A stretch of 64,000 bases of DNA from an uncultured Thermomicrobiaceae bacterium (lineage in GTDB: Bacteria > Chloroflexota > Chloroflexia > Thermomicrobiales > Thermomicrobiaceae), in contig CALKCJ010000020.1 of the NCBI GenBank assembly GCA_938082375.1, forward strand, positions 62,001-126,000, in the 5' to 3' direction. The stretch's first letter is position 1. Each line of letters opens with the position of its first letter. This document shows, piece after piece, positions 10,275-21,865 of the stretch. The notes under the pieces are model-generated. The model was not told the origin of the DNA and did no database searches. It saw nothing but the letters and a program-made list of their open reading frames with translations. The position numbers and the translations under genes were made by a program.

Positions 10275-11804
10275 TCAACTGCCCGTCGGTACTCCACCGG
10301 CCTGGCTGAAGGCCCGGATCAGTGCGAGCAGGTCCTCCTGTGACCAGTTCCCCGGCTCGGCCTCCAGGACGACCAGATGGTAGCGCCGGAGACCATCGTC
10401 CCAGACCGCCGCCTGCGGCCAGCCGTGCTCAGCGTCGGCCTGCCAGCAGACAGGCCCAGTACCCTGGAAGTCCTCGACGCACTCTGTCGCTCCGGCCAGT
10501 TCCAGCGGCCCCGGTCCGGAGAGGCCGACGCTGAGCCGGATGACGAGCGACTTGTGCCACAACGCCAGCCGCACCTGGTCTGGGCCAGCGCGGAACGCCG
10601 AGAGGACGACGAGTTCGCGCGGCAGGCGTTCTGGAGGCGGTAGCGGGAGCACTTCGTCCGGCGTACCAGCGATGGCCTGGAAGACGATGACCTGCTGAAG
10701 GTTGACGCCGTCGACCTGGATGGCATAGCAGCCAGGGCCAGGAAGGGTGATCGCTGTCGGCCAGGACGTCCACCCGGCCTCGTCGCGGGGTGCCTGCCCT
10801 TCGACCGCCGGTGGCAGGAGCAGCCCATCCGCTGCCTCGCTCGACTCCTCGCCGGTCAGGCGGAGCGTGCCGGAGCCGTCGAGCTGGCGACCGCGGATCA
10901 GCAGCGGCCCATTGTAGTCAGGGCTGACGAGCCAAGAGGACTTGAAGCGATAGGTGCCGTCTTCCTGCTCCGCTGCCAGCGGGCCGCCGAGATTGACCAC
11001 GCCATCGGGACTGATTGGCAAGTAGACGGGTCCTTCGCCGATCGCCAAGCCGAATGCCCAGGGTGACCTCGGACACTCACCGCTTGCCGAAAGCCCAGGC
11101 AGGCGGAGCGGGCGCTGTCGCAGCGCCCCCTCGAGCACTGCCGCGGGGCTCTCCGGCAAGACGTTGGAGGCGGAGTCGCCGATGCCCAGTGCGAGAATCT
11201 CCCGGTCCGGACAGGAGAGGCGAAGCTGGGCCAGTACCGGGCGTGCTAGCAAGTCTTGTGCCTGTCGAAGCAGAACCACAGTCACTGAGACCCGCTCGCC
11301 GCCAGTGCTGGTGGTGCCCAAAGAGCGGATATCGACGAACTCCAGCGGCTCCAGCCTCTCTCCTCGCTCGTGGCGCTGAGCGACGTAGCGCAGGAAGTCT
11401 TCAGGCGAGGTCGTAAAGGTGCCGGTGACAACCCCAGCCTCATCCCGGGCCACCACGGCATACCAAGACGATGGCAAGAGCTCTTCAGTGCTCGGCAAGA
11501 GGCGGCGAAGACGTTCCAGCTCTCCCAGATTAAAGGACGAGAGGTACTCATCGATGAGCTGGCTCACCTCCCCGACGGAGCACCCGGCCGGCAGGTCGAC
11601 TGGAGTCAACGACGGGGTCGGCATCGGATTGAGCGCCGGAGTAGGAGCCGAGGCCGGCGTGGCCGTCGCGGCCGAAGGCGGAGACGCAGTCCGCGACAGC
11701 GTAGGTGGCTCCGTGCCTGGCCCCAGCTTGCCCCTGAACGGACAGGCGATGGCGATCGTCGTGAGCACGATCAGCGCGAGGACACTTCGAACGCGGATGG
11801 TCAC
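10275..11804 (-). CDS. hypothetical secreted lipoprotein
   Basis: 509 aa. The N-terminus is a lipoprotein signal peptide (VLALIVLTTIAIAC, lipobox IAIAC, lipidated Cys near residue 21), followed by a Pro/Thr/Ala/Ser-rich linker to about residue 70. The rest is a mixed extracellular region with an NTF2-like look (VSQLIDEYLSSFNLGELERL) and beta-rich segments containing several Cys. No known domain is recognised. The start GTG at 11804 is chosen because GGAGG lies just upstream and the signal peptide begins there; an upstream ATG at 11861 would add a charged, non-signal stretch. A TATAGT -10-like sequence lies at 11853-11858 (minus strand). Confidence 0.7.
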   Translation of the reverse strand: MTIRVRSVLALIVLTTIAIACPFRGKLGPGTEPPTLSRTASPPSAATATPASAPTPALNPMPTPSLTPVDLPAGCSVGEVSQLIDEYLSSFNLGELERLRRLLPSTEELLPSSWYAVVARDEAGVVTGTFTTSPEDFLRYVAQRHERGERLEPLEFVDIRSLGTTSTGGERVSVTVVLLRQAQDLLARPVLAQLRLSCPDREILALGIGDSASNVLPESPAAVLEGALRQRPLRLPGLSASGECPRSPWAFGLAIGEGPVYLPISPDGVVNLGGPLAAEQEDGTYRFKSSWLVSPDYNGPLLIRGRQLDGSGTLRLTGEESSEAADGLLLPPAVEGQAPRDEAGWTSWPTAITLPGPGCYAIQVDGVNLQQVIVFQAIAGTPDEVLPLPPPERLPRELVVLSAFRAGPDQVRLALWHKSLVIRLSVGLSGPGPLELAGATECVEDFQGTGPVCWQADAEHGWPQAAVWDDGLRRYHLVVLEAEPGNWSQEDLLALIRAFSQAGGVPTGS

Positions 11805-11858
11805 GCGTACCTCCGGGCCACGCTTGCGGCAGGACCTGCTAGGCGACAGCCTACTATA

Positions 11859-12158
11859 CACGCCACACGCCTCGCAGGGGGCGCGTCCCAGCCAGATCGG
11901 TGTACAGCGGTATCCTGGAGTAGCTGGGCAGGCCCGAAGACAAACGGCTGCTCTGCCTCCGGAGGAAGAGAAGCCTGCCTGGGATGGAGCAGGTCCGAGG
12001 GGCCGATCGGCCGAAGCGCGTCATTCCCTACGAGAGCGTGCATCGTGGCCAGCTGAGTCACCGGAAAGCCGGGCGGATTACTGTTCCCAGCCATACCGTG
12101 CAGACTAGGGGGACGGCTTTAGGGTGTGTGGTTCGGAACCTATCGTCCGCGGCCTAAC
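11859..12158. other. 300-bp gap without a supported gene
   Basis: This stretch lies between the L,D-transpeptidase stop and the upstream region of the lipoprotein gene. Only poor-composition open frames run through it. No RNA gene or strong hairpin with a T tract was seen. Confidence 0.4.
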
Positions 12159-13394
12159 TCATGGGTGAATCCAGACCAACGTGCCGATCGGTGCCCAGTT
12201 GTACACCCACTCGGCCGCGCTCAGCGGGAGGTTTACGCAGCCGTGACTCATCACTCTTCCGAAGTTGTTATGCCAGTACGCGCCGTGGATAGCATAGCCT
12301 CGATAGAAGTACATGGTGTGTGGCACATTGGGGAGATCGTAATAGTCGATGCCTGGTGTTCCCCCGCGCATGTGCTCGTACCGGAGCTTGGCGTAGATGC
12401 GGTAGGTGCCGGGTGGAGTGGGGTACTGCGGCAGGCCGGTCGAGACGTACGTGCCGAAGACCAGCCGATCGTGCTCCCAGGCGCGCAGGTACTGGTCCGA
12501 GAGGTCCACCTCGATCCACTTCGACTCCTGGATGGGTGAGCCAGGCAGTGGTGAGCGGATGGCAGCCGGACCCAGGACGTGCCAGAGGCCCGGGTCGTAG
12601 TTCGGCACCTCGGGAGATGGCGGCCGCGGTGCGCGGTCGACCCGAGCGCGCTCCGCGGCGAGCGCGCCCAGTCGGCTGAGTTGGACTTCGTAAGGGGCGC
12701 CGGCGTGCTCCGGATGGTACTCGAAGCGGGCCCGCTCGAAGTACTGCACCGTGAGCCCGCCCTCGGTGAACTCCTCGCTGATCGGGAACCCGAAGATCCG
12801 TACGCTGCCGTGCTGCTCCCAAAAGGCCCGAAAGCCATGGCAAAGCCGGTGTCCCGTCTCGGGAAAGAACGTGCAGGTGGAATCGTTCGTCGCAAAGACG
12901 CGCCGGAAAGGCGGAGTACCATAGCGGCCGGCGGTGAGCTCGGCTCCGAGACGTCGAAGCTGCACCTTCCAGCCATCGGGCGCGTCAGGGTACCACTCGA
13001 ACACCGCACGCTCGAAGTACTGGACCGTGAGTCTGCTCTCGGTCAATTCCTCGGTGATCGGGTAGCCGAAGATCGCGAGGCCACCATTGTGCCGCCAGAA
13101 GTCGAGGAAGCCGTAGCTCAGGTAGTGACCGGCCTCTGGAAAGTAGACGCGGTTGGGCCCGCTGTCGTGCTCGGCCCGTACACGGATCGGCGTAACCGAC
13201 CCAATGAGCAGGACCGCGAGTACCGCGGCCAGCACGCGACACCACCGAGCACCTCCTACACCGGAATCGTTCGGGCCCCGATGTGGAAAGCTCGTGTCCC
13301 GCGACTCCTGGAACTGGCCAGAAAGGGTAGTACTCGACGCCCGGGTTGCCCGTTGGTTCGCCGTACCGGCTCTCACCCCACGTGTCGACGTCAT
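12159..13394 (-). CDS. L,D-transpeptidase (YkuD) with two LGFP-like repeats
   Basis: 411 aa from the chosen start. A hydrophobic export segment (VLAAVLAVLLIGSV) is followed by two homologous modules of about 75 residues. Each contains a YFPE/FFPETGH start, a GFxxFW core, IFGYPI or IFGFPI, and LTVQYFERA. The C-terminal YkuD domain has the catalytic set HGAYWHNNFGRVMSHGCVN, with the nucleophile Cys near residue 390. The family cross-links peptidoglycan (3-3 links) or attaches proteins to it outside the membrane. The repeats are probably wall-binding (inference). The start is uncertain: ATG 13394 has no clear ribosome binding site, the frame is open to 13508, and a GTG just before the export segment (CGC GTG CTG) is an alternative. 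Confidence 0.85.
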   Translation of the reverse strand: MTSTRGVRAGTANQRATRASSTTLSGQFQESRDTSFPHRGPNDSGVGGARWCRVLAAVLAVLLIGSVTPIRVRAEHDSGPNRVYFPEAGHYLSYGFLDFWRHNGGLAIFGYPITEELTESRLTVQYFERAVFEWYPDAPDGWKVQLRRLGAELTAGRYGTPPFRRVFATNDSTCTFFPETGHRLCHGFRAFWEQHGSVRIFGFPISEEFTEGGLTVQYFERARFEYHPEHAGAPYEVQLSRLGALAAERARVDRAPRPPSPEVPNYDPGLWHVLGPAAIRSPLPGSPIQESKWIEVDLSDQYLRAWEHDRLVFGTYVSTGLPQYPTPPGTYRIYAKLRYEHMRGGTPGIDYYDLPNVPHTMYFYRGYAIHGAYWHNNFGRVMSHGCVNLPLSAAEWVYNWAPIGTLVWIHP

Positions 13395-13583
13395 GTGATT
13401 TCTCGCATAAGGGTATTCTCTCGATGATTGGTTACCAGACTGATTGTCGCCAAGCCTCGGGGAACTGTCAACCTGACTGAGCCGCTGCGCCGCTTCCGGG
13501 AACGACACTCAACATGTTCGGCTAGGCTCGCTCAAACGTGGCACTGGAGTTGCCTCAGGATTCGCCAGCTCGGGGATCCGGTT

Positions 13584-13625
13584 CCCGGGGTAGTGGAACG
13601 TGAGCGAGTTCCCGTTTACCCCGGG
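13584..13625. terminator. large two-part inverted repeat downstream of pyrE
   Basis: CCCGGGGTA (13584-13592) pairs with TACCCCGGG (13617-13625). Inside it GGAAC pairs with GTTCC around an 8-nt loop. It lies just after the pyrE stop on the minus strand, so it is a plausible factor-dependent or structural terminator of the pyrimidine operon. No T tract follows. Confidence 0.5.
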
Positions 13626-13637
13626 GTACATATGGCA

Positions 13638-14237
13638 TCAGCTTGGCCTGTGATTCGGACTTGACGTGCCCGGCTTGACCAAAGGCAACCCTCTCCGGCA
13701 GAGGGGGCACTCGGCCGCGTCCCAGCTCGCGATCTCGAGCCGGGCCAGGGCGACGAGCGGCACGCCGAGTTCGACCGGGGCGGTGCTCCGATCGACCAGC
13801 ACTGCCGTGCCTGCCACCACCACCGGATACGCCTGCAGCGCCACGATCGTCTCGCGCACCGAGCCGCCGGTCGTCAGGATGTCGTCTACCACCAGCACCC
13901 GCGTGCCTTGCGGAAACGTCGTGCCACGGCGGAAGACGCGCCGGGCTGCGCCGCTCTCCGCACGCTCGGCATAGGCTGCCAGCACGCCGAGTTGCCGGGC
14001 AACCTCGTAGGCCAGAAGGATGCCGCCGGTCGTCGGGCCGGCGACGACGTCGATGTCTCGCCAGGGCAGCTGGCGGATCAGCTCGGCACAAGCGGCTTCG
14101 ACGAGCTTCGGACGGCGTAGCAGCTCGAACTTCTCCACGTAGCGGTCGCTGTGTCGCCCGGACGCGAGCAGGAAATGTCCAGTCTGAAGCGCGCCGATCG
14201 CTTCCAGCACTCGTTCCAGCACGAACTCACTCACCAC
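13638..14237 (-). CDS. pyrE: orotate phosphoribosyltransferase
   Basis: 199 aa. Converts orotate and PRPP to OMP, step 5 of UMP synthesis. The PRPP-binding motif VLVVDDILTTGGS lies near residues 113-125 and the family start GHFLLASGRHSDRYVEK near residue 20. It has a short Cys-containing tail (CPLCRRGLP) seen in the long PyrE form. It is the last gene of the pyrC-carA-carB-cax-pyrE run, 48 bp after cax. Confidence 0.93.
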   Translation of the reverse strand: MVSEFVLERVLEAIGALQTGHFLLASGRHSDRYVEKFELLRRPKLVEAACAELIRQLPWRDIDVVAGPTTGGILLAYEVARQLGVLAAYAERAESGAARRVFRRGTTFPQGTRVLVVDDILTTGGSVRETIVALQAYPVVVAGTAVLVDRSTAPVELGVPLVALARLEIASWDAAECPLCRRGLPLVKPGTSSPNHRPS

Positions 14238-14285
14238 ACGAACCTCCTGAGGCGCCGGTCACGCGGCCGGAAAGCCGCCTGGCAA

Positions 14286-15332
14286 TCAGGGAAGAAAGAA
14301 AAAGCCGAACCCGAGGGCAACGTAGACGACCAGGAGCTGCGCGCCCTCCAGCCAGTTCGATTCCCCATCTGCTGCGATGAAGGAGGTGATGAGCGCAGCG
14401 CCGACCAGGGCGATCAACTCGTACAGGTTGAAGACGAGTGACATCGGCTGGCCGAGCGCGAGACTGCCGAACACCAGCAGCGGCGCTACCAGCAGCGCGA
14501 TCTGCAGGCTCGACCCGTAGGCGATGCCCAGGCTGAGATCCATTTTGTTATCGGCTGCCACTTGAACGGCCACGAAGTGCTCGGCAACGTTGCCGACCAG
14601 CGGGATCAGAATCACGCCTAGGAAGAACTCGGACACGCCAGTCTCCTCGATGACCGGCTCGATAGCGGCCACGAGTACCTCGCTCATTACCACGACAGCG
14701 ATCGTTGATGCCACAAGGATCACTAACGCAGTGCGCGGGCGCCAGTGAGCGGCGGTCTCCATGGCCGAAGCCATATGGTGGCGACTCCGCTGGTACCGCG
14801 CGCTGTACAGCAGATAGAGCCCGTAGACGACGATCAGGACGGCCGAGACGGCCAGGCTCAGGAACTCGACCGCGGTCCCGTGGATCGGTCGAGGGCCGAG
14901 GGTGAACAGTCCGGGGACGACCAGAACGACGACCGCAAGTGTCATCATCGTGGCCGAAACACCGGCGACGTGCGCGTCGAACCGCTGCCGACCATGTCGC
15001 CAACCGCCGACGAGCAGGCTGGCACCCAGGACAAGCAGCAGGTTTCCCAGGATCGAGCCGGAGACGCTGGCTTTGACGAGCTCCGGCAAGCCGGCTCGGA
15101 TGCCAGCGAAGGCGATGATCAGCTCAGCCGCGTTGCCGAGCGTCGAGTTTAACAGCGCGCCGATCCACGCCCCAGCATGCGCCGCGAGCGCCTCCGTGGC
15201 TCGCCCGAGGAACGCGGCGAGGGGGATCAGTGCCACAGCCGAGCTGAGCAGCACCAGGATCGGGCTCGCGTGGAGCAGGTCGAGTACGATCGCCAGCGGA
15301 ACGAGCGCCAGGAGGGGGAGCAGCCAGCGCAT
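14286..15332 (-). CDS. calcium/proton antiporter (CaCA family, Cax type)
   Basis: 348 aa, about 11 membrane segments arranged as two inverted halves. Each half carries the conserved ion-binding alpha repeat: GNAAELIIAFAG near residue 67 and GNVAEHFVAV near residue 245, as in CAX exchangers. It is expected to export Ca2+ (or other divalent cations) using the proton gradient. It lies 10 bp after carB and 48 bp before pyrE on the same strand, so it is probably part of the pyrimidine transcript. That is an unusual partner, and no functional link is evident. Confidence 0.88.
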   Translation of the reverse strand: MRWLLPLLALVPLAIVLDLLHASPILVLLSSAVALIPLAAFLGRATEALAAHAGAWIGALLNSTLGNAAELIIAFAGIRAGLPELVKASVSGSILGNLLLVLGASLLVGGWRHGRQRFDAHVAGVSATMMTLAVVVLVVPGLFTLGPRPIHGTAVEFLSLAVSAVLIVVYGLYLLYSARYQRSRHHMASAMETAAHWRPRTALVILVASTIAVVVMSEVLVAAIEPVIEETGVSEFFLGVILIPLVGNVAEHFVAVQVAADNKMDLSLGIAYGSSLQIALLVAPLLVFGSLALGQPMSLVFNLYELIALVGAALITSFIAADGESNWLEGAQLLVVYVALGFGFFFLP

Positions 15333-15342
15333 CGACTGAACC

Positions 15343-18585
<3,243 letters not shown>

Positions 18586-18587
18586 GG

Positions 18588-19754
18588 CTACTCACTCCCC
18601 CCGGCAGTCGCCTGGGCGGCCAGGCTCAGGTGCGTCGCGCGTCGTCGCTCCCGGTATTCTCTGACGAGAGCAAGGAACTCGTCGAAAAGGTATTGGTTGT
18701 CCTGTGGCCCCGGCGCGCCCTCGGGGTGGTACTGCACCGATATCACCGGCAGGCTTCGGTGGCGCAGGCCTTCGACGGTGCCGTCGTTGACGTTGACCAT
18801 CCAGACCTGCCAGCCCTGGTCGGCCGGCAGGCTCTCGGCGTCCACCTGGTAGCCGTGGTTCTGCGAGGTCATGTGTACTGAGCCATTGAGTAGATCTTTG
18901 ACCGGGTGGTTCCCACCGCGGTGGCCGAACTTGAGCTTGCTCGTCCGCGCGCCAGCGGCCAGTGCAAGGAGCTGGTGACCCAGGCAGATGCCGAAGAAGG
19001 GCAGGCCGCTACGCGCGAGGTCGCGCACGGTGAACACCGCGGCTGCTGCGTTCACGGGATCGCCCGGACCCGGCGAGGTCAGCACGCCATCGGGGGCCAG
19101 CGAGAGGATCGCCTTCGCCGTGGTGCCGTATGGTACGACCGTGACCCGCACGCCCCGCCGGAGCAGCGACTCGATGATGTGTTCCTTGACGCCGCAGTCG
19201 ATGAGCACCACGTGTGGGGCGTCCTCTGGTCCGAGGGTTCGCGGCTGGCCCGCCACCGCTGGCACGACGTCGCTCGCGTTCGGCGTCCAGGCCTGACGGG
19301 CCAGTTCGCGCAGCTCCTCGTCGCTGCGGCCGGCCCGCTCCGACACCAGCAATGCCCGCATCACTCCGCGGGTTCGGAGGTGGCGGGTCAAGGCCCGGGT
19401 ATCGACCGAGTGCAGCGCTGGGATGCCATGATGCGCGAGGTAGTCGCCGAACGAACCGCTGGAGCGCCAGTGACTCGGCTCCGCACAGTACTCGCGCACG
19501 ACCATGCCGGCAATCCAGGGCTGGCGCGACTGGTCGTCCTCCGGGCAGACGCCGTAGTTCCCGATCAGCGGGTAGGTCATGCAGACGATCTGCCCGTAGA
19601 AGGAGGGATCGGTGGCGACTTCCTGATAGCCTGTCATCACGGTGGTGAAGACTGCTTCCCCTTCGGCATCGGTCTCGGCGCCGAAGGGCACGCCGGGGAA
19701 AATCTGGCCATCCTCAAGGACCAGCGCGCCGGGTAACTGCATCCGTATCGACAT
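18588..19754 (-). CDS. carA: carbamoyl-phosphate synthase small subunit
   Basis: 388 aa. N-terminal CPSase small-subunit domain ([15 protein letters not shown], then [16 protein letters not shown]) and a C-terminal class I glutamine amidotransferase with the nucleophile motif GICLGHQLL and the HxE pair in [11 protein letters not shown]. It supplies ammonia to CarB. ATG at 19754 has GGGAAGG 6 nt upstream. It overlaps the end of pyrC by 41 bp; an internal ATG at 19742 would shorten the overlap. Confidence 0.95.
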   Translation of the reverse strand: MSIRMQLPGALVLEDGQIFPGVPFGAETDAEGEAVFTTVMTGYQEVATDPSFYGQIVCMTYPLIGNYGVCPEDDQSRQPWIAGMVVREYCAEPSHWRSSGSFGDYLAHHGIPALHSVDTRALTRHLRTRGVMRALLVSERAGRSDEELRELARQAWTPNASDVVPAVAGQPRTLGPEDAPHVVLIDCGVKEHIIESLLRRGVRVTVVPYGTTAKAILSLAPDGVLTSPGPGDPVNAAAAVFTVRDLARSGLPFFGICLGHQLLALAAGARTSKLKFGHRGGNHPVKDLLNGSVHMTSQNHGYQVDAESLPADQGWQVWMVNVNDGTVEGLRHRSLPVISVQYHPEGAPGPQDNQYLFDEFLALVREYRERRRATHLSLAAQATAGGSE

Positions 19755-21057
19755 ACACTACCTTCCCATCCACCATGGTGAGCACCGCCCGGCCCTGGAG
19801 CTGCATCCCCAGCAGCGGGGTGTTGCAGCTCCGCGAGGCCAGCGTCGCTCGCTCGACCTGCCAGGTTGCCTCGGGATCGAACACCACAACATCGGCCGGG
19901 GAGCCCGGCCTGAGCGTCCCTCCAGGCAGGCCGAAGAGGGCGGACGGTCGGGTTGACAGGAAATCAAACGCCTCGAGCAGTGTGAGCTCGCCACGCGCCA
20001 CCAGCCGCAGCATGAGCGGCAACGCGAGCTCGAGGCCGACCATGCCGAACGCGGCACAGGCTAGATCGGCCGGCTTGTCGCGCTCGCTGTGCGGGGCGTG
20101 GTCAGTGGCGACCACGTCGATGCTTCCGTCACGCAGACCAGCGAGCAGGTCGACTGCGTCGAGTTCGGTGCGGAGCGGCGGGTTGACCTTCGCATTCGGG
20201 TCTGGGCAGGGGCCGATGATGACGTCAGCTTCACCAGCGAAGCGGCGCCGCCCGGCCACCCACTCGTCGCTCAGCAGGAGGTGGTGAGGCGTGACTTCGG
20301 CCGTGACCCGAATCCCCTCGACCTTTGCAGCGCGTACGAGCTGGCGACCGCGGGCCGTGGTGAGGTGCAGCACATGCAGCCAGCCATCAGTAAGGCGAGC
20401 CAGCTCCAGATCGCGCATCAAGACGATTTCCTCGGCGGCCGCTGGGATTCCCGGCAGCCCCAGCTCGCGCGAGACCTCTCCGTCGTGCATCACGCCACCC
20501 GCCGCCAGCGCGCGATCCTCGCAGTGCGCCATGATTGGCCGGCCGGAGCGGGCCGACCACGCAAGCGCCGCCCGCATCACCTGGCTATCGCGCGTGCTGT
20601 CGCCGTCGTCGGAGAAGCCGATGGCTCCGGCTTCGGCCATCCCTTCAAGGTCGGCCAGCTCAAGCCCCTGGCGACCACGCGAGATCGCGCCGATTGGGTA
20701 GACCCGCACTGGGAGATCCCGCGAGCGCGCCACGACGTCGGCGATCCGCTCCGGCGTGTCGAGCGGTGGCTCAGTGTTGGGCATGCAACAGATCGCCGTA
20801 AAGCCGCCCGCGGCCGCAGCGGCCGCACCAGTCTCCAGCGTCTCCTTGTCCGGGAAGCCAGGATCCCGCAGGTGGACGTGGACATCCACCAGCCCGGGGG
20901 CGACCGTGAGCCCTCGGGCATCGAAGACGGCGGCTCCGTCAGGCACCGCGAGACTCGAGCCGATCCCGGCGACTCGCCCAGCCACCACCAGCAGGTCGGC
21001 AACGTGATCGAGAAGCTGAGATGGGTCGATTACACGCCCACCTCGGATGAGCAACAC
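19714..21057 (-). CDS. pyrC: dihydroorotase
   Basis: 447 aa from GTG 21057. Class I dihydroorotase: metal motif DVHVHLRDPG near residue 58, ICCMPNTEPP, ITAEVTPHHLLL and the catalytic Asp in ATDHAPH. It closes carbamoyl aspartate to dihydroorotate, step 3 of UMP synthesis. The start is uncertain. GTG 21057 or TTG 21054 fit the family N-terminus (LLIRGGRVIDPS) but have no Shine-Dalgarno sequence. The frame stays open upstream through the leader terminator to ATG 21183, giving a 489-residue form with 42 extra unrelated residues. It is the first gene of the operon; aspartate carbamoyltransferase (pyrB) is not in the window. Confidence 0.92.
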   Translation of the reverse strand: MLLIRGGRVIDPSQLLDHVADLLVVAGRVAGIGSSLAVPDGAAVFDARGLTVAPGLVDVHVHLRDPGFPDKETLETGAAAAAAGGFTAICCMPNTEPPLDTPERIADVVARSRDLPVRVYPIGAISRGRQGLELADLEGMAEAGAIGFSDDGDSTRDSQVMRAALAWSARSGRPIMAHCEDRALAAGGVMHDGEVSRELGLPGIPAAAEEIVLMRDLELARLTDGWLHVLHLTTARGRQLVRAAKVEGIRVTAEVTPHHLLLSDEWVAGRRRFAGEADVIIGPCPDPNAKVNPPLRTELDAVDLLAGLRDGSIDVVATDHAPHSERDKPADLACAAFGMVGLELALPLMLRLVARGELTLLEAFDFLSTRPSALFGLPGGTLRPGSPADVVVFDPEATWQVERATLASRSCNTPLLGMQLQGRAVLTMVDGKVVYVDTDAVTRRAGP

Positions 21058-21074
21058 CCCATGCTGGGCCCATG

Positions 21075-21109
21075 AAAAAAGCCTCTGGGTTCGGCCTGAA
21101 CCCAGAGGC
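21075..21109 (-). terminator. intrinsic terminator / attenuator in the pyr operon leader
   Basis: On the minus strand: 12-bp perfect stem (GCCTCTGGGTTC / GAACCCAGAGGC, 21109-21081) with a 5-nt loop followed by six T (21080-21075). It lies between the promoter and pyrC, about 18 nt before the pyrC start, with no gene on this strand upstream that it could end. This is the layout of transcription attenuation. Confidence 0.85.
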
Positions 21110-21134
21110 CTGGCGCCGCCCGCGATGACAATTC

Positions 21135-21153
21135 CAGGGTTTCCGGTTCCCTG
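21135..21153 (-). promoter_or_regulatory. upstream leader hairpin, possible control element
   Basis: CAGGG (minus strand) pairs with CCCTG around a 9-nt loop AACCGGAAA. Its GAACC can also pair with GGTTC in the 5' arm of the terminator, which would make an antiterminator. It does not match the known PyrR loop consensus, so the effector is unknown. Confidence 0.4.
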
Positions 21154-21206
21154 CACGCTACCGTCCAGAGTGTCCGTACACATGCGCCCAGGTCACACTG
21201 CCGCTT

Positions 21207-21235
21207 AGTATACGTACGTCATGAGGCGTCGTCAA
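21207..21235 (-). promoter_or_regulatory. pyr operon promoter
   Basis: On the minus strand, TTGACG (21235-21230), 17-bp spacer, TATACT (21212-21207). This is close to the sigma-70 consensus. The expected start point near 21200 gives a leader of about 140 nt before pyrC that contains the attenuator. Confidence 0.8.
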
Positions 21236-21580
21236 GTCGCTTTCCGAGTCACGGGGTCGTGGTGGCTAGCGCTCTGTCGCTCCGACTGGAGCGTGCCATC
21301 CGTCTCGGTACTGGGTCGGCCGCGGGGCGAGTGGGCGCGTGCACGGGCGACGTGCCCGGCTCCTTGCCCTGTCCAGGCGCTGGGCCCATACTGGGATCGG
21401 TGGTCGTCCCCGAGCGGACAAGTGGTCGCGATCGGCTAAGAGGCTCGCAATGGTGACAGAACAGCCGCCACAGCGGAAGGTGCAGCCCGCGATGCCTGGC
21501 ATTCAACGAGAGGTCAGTCTGCACGTGGACGCTTTGCGTGAACTGGGGCCAGAATACAGCGATGCGGTGGCCGGTCGCTG
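21236..21580. other. 345-bp gap without a supported gene
   Basis: The stretch lies between the leftward pyr promoter and the small rightward membrane ORF. Open frames here are short and of poor composition. A GAATAC -10-like sequence near 21552 could serve the small ORF. Confidence 0.35.
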
Positions 21581-21802
21581 TTGGAGCGACTCGAGCCGCT
21601 TATCGAAGCCAAGATCGATGAGCGGCTGGGGAAGAGAGGTGCGCCGGGCAAGCTCGACCAGCGTCAGGTTGGCGCCCTGGCGATCACGCTCGGCCTGGCT
21701 ATCCCCCTGACGCCAGTTGCTGGTGGCATTGCCGGTTTGACCGGCATCGCTGTCGTCTGGGCGGCAATCCTCTTCATCCTCTGGCGCTTGAGGGTTCTCT
21801 GA
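21581..21802 (+). CDS. small putative membrane protein
   Basis: 73 aa from TTG 21581. A charged amphipathic N-terminal helix (LERLEPLIEAKIDERLGKRG) is followed by two hydrophobic stretches (ALAITLGLAIPLTPVAGGIA and VVWAAILFILW). The amino acid pattern looks more like a real small membrane protein than a chance frame. The start is not certain: a weak GGTGG lies about 10 nt upstream and a possible -10 near 21552. No family is recognised. It may equally be a fortuitous open frame. Confidence 0.4.
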   Translation: MERLEPLIEAKIDERLGKRGAPGKLDQRQVGALAITLGLAIPLTPVAGGIAGLTGIAVVWAAILFILWRLRVL

Positions 21803-21865
21803 CGCCACGACGTGGCTACGCGCGAGGCGGCCAGCCTGCCCGAAGAGCCGAGCCCTGTGCTGTCC

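Noticed and set aside
12579-13427. Long forward open frame opposite the L,D-transpeptidase
   Set aside because: It mirrors the codon pattern of the real gene on the other strand and shows no domain.
20089-21075. Forward open frame opposite pyrC
   Set aside because: Antisense shadow of a well-supported dihydroorotase.
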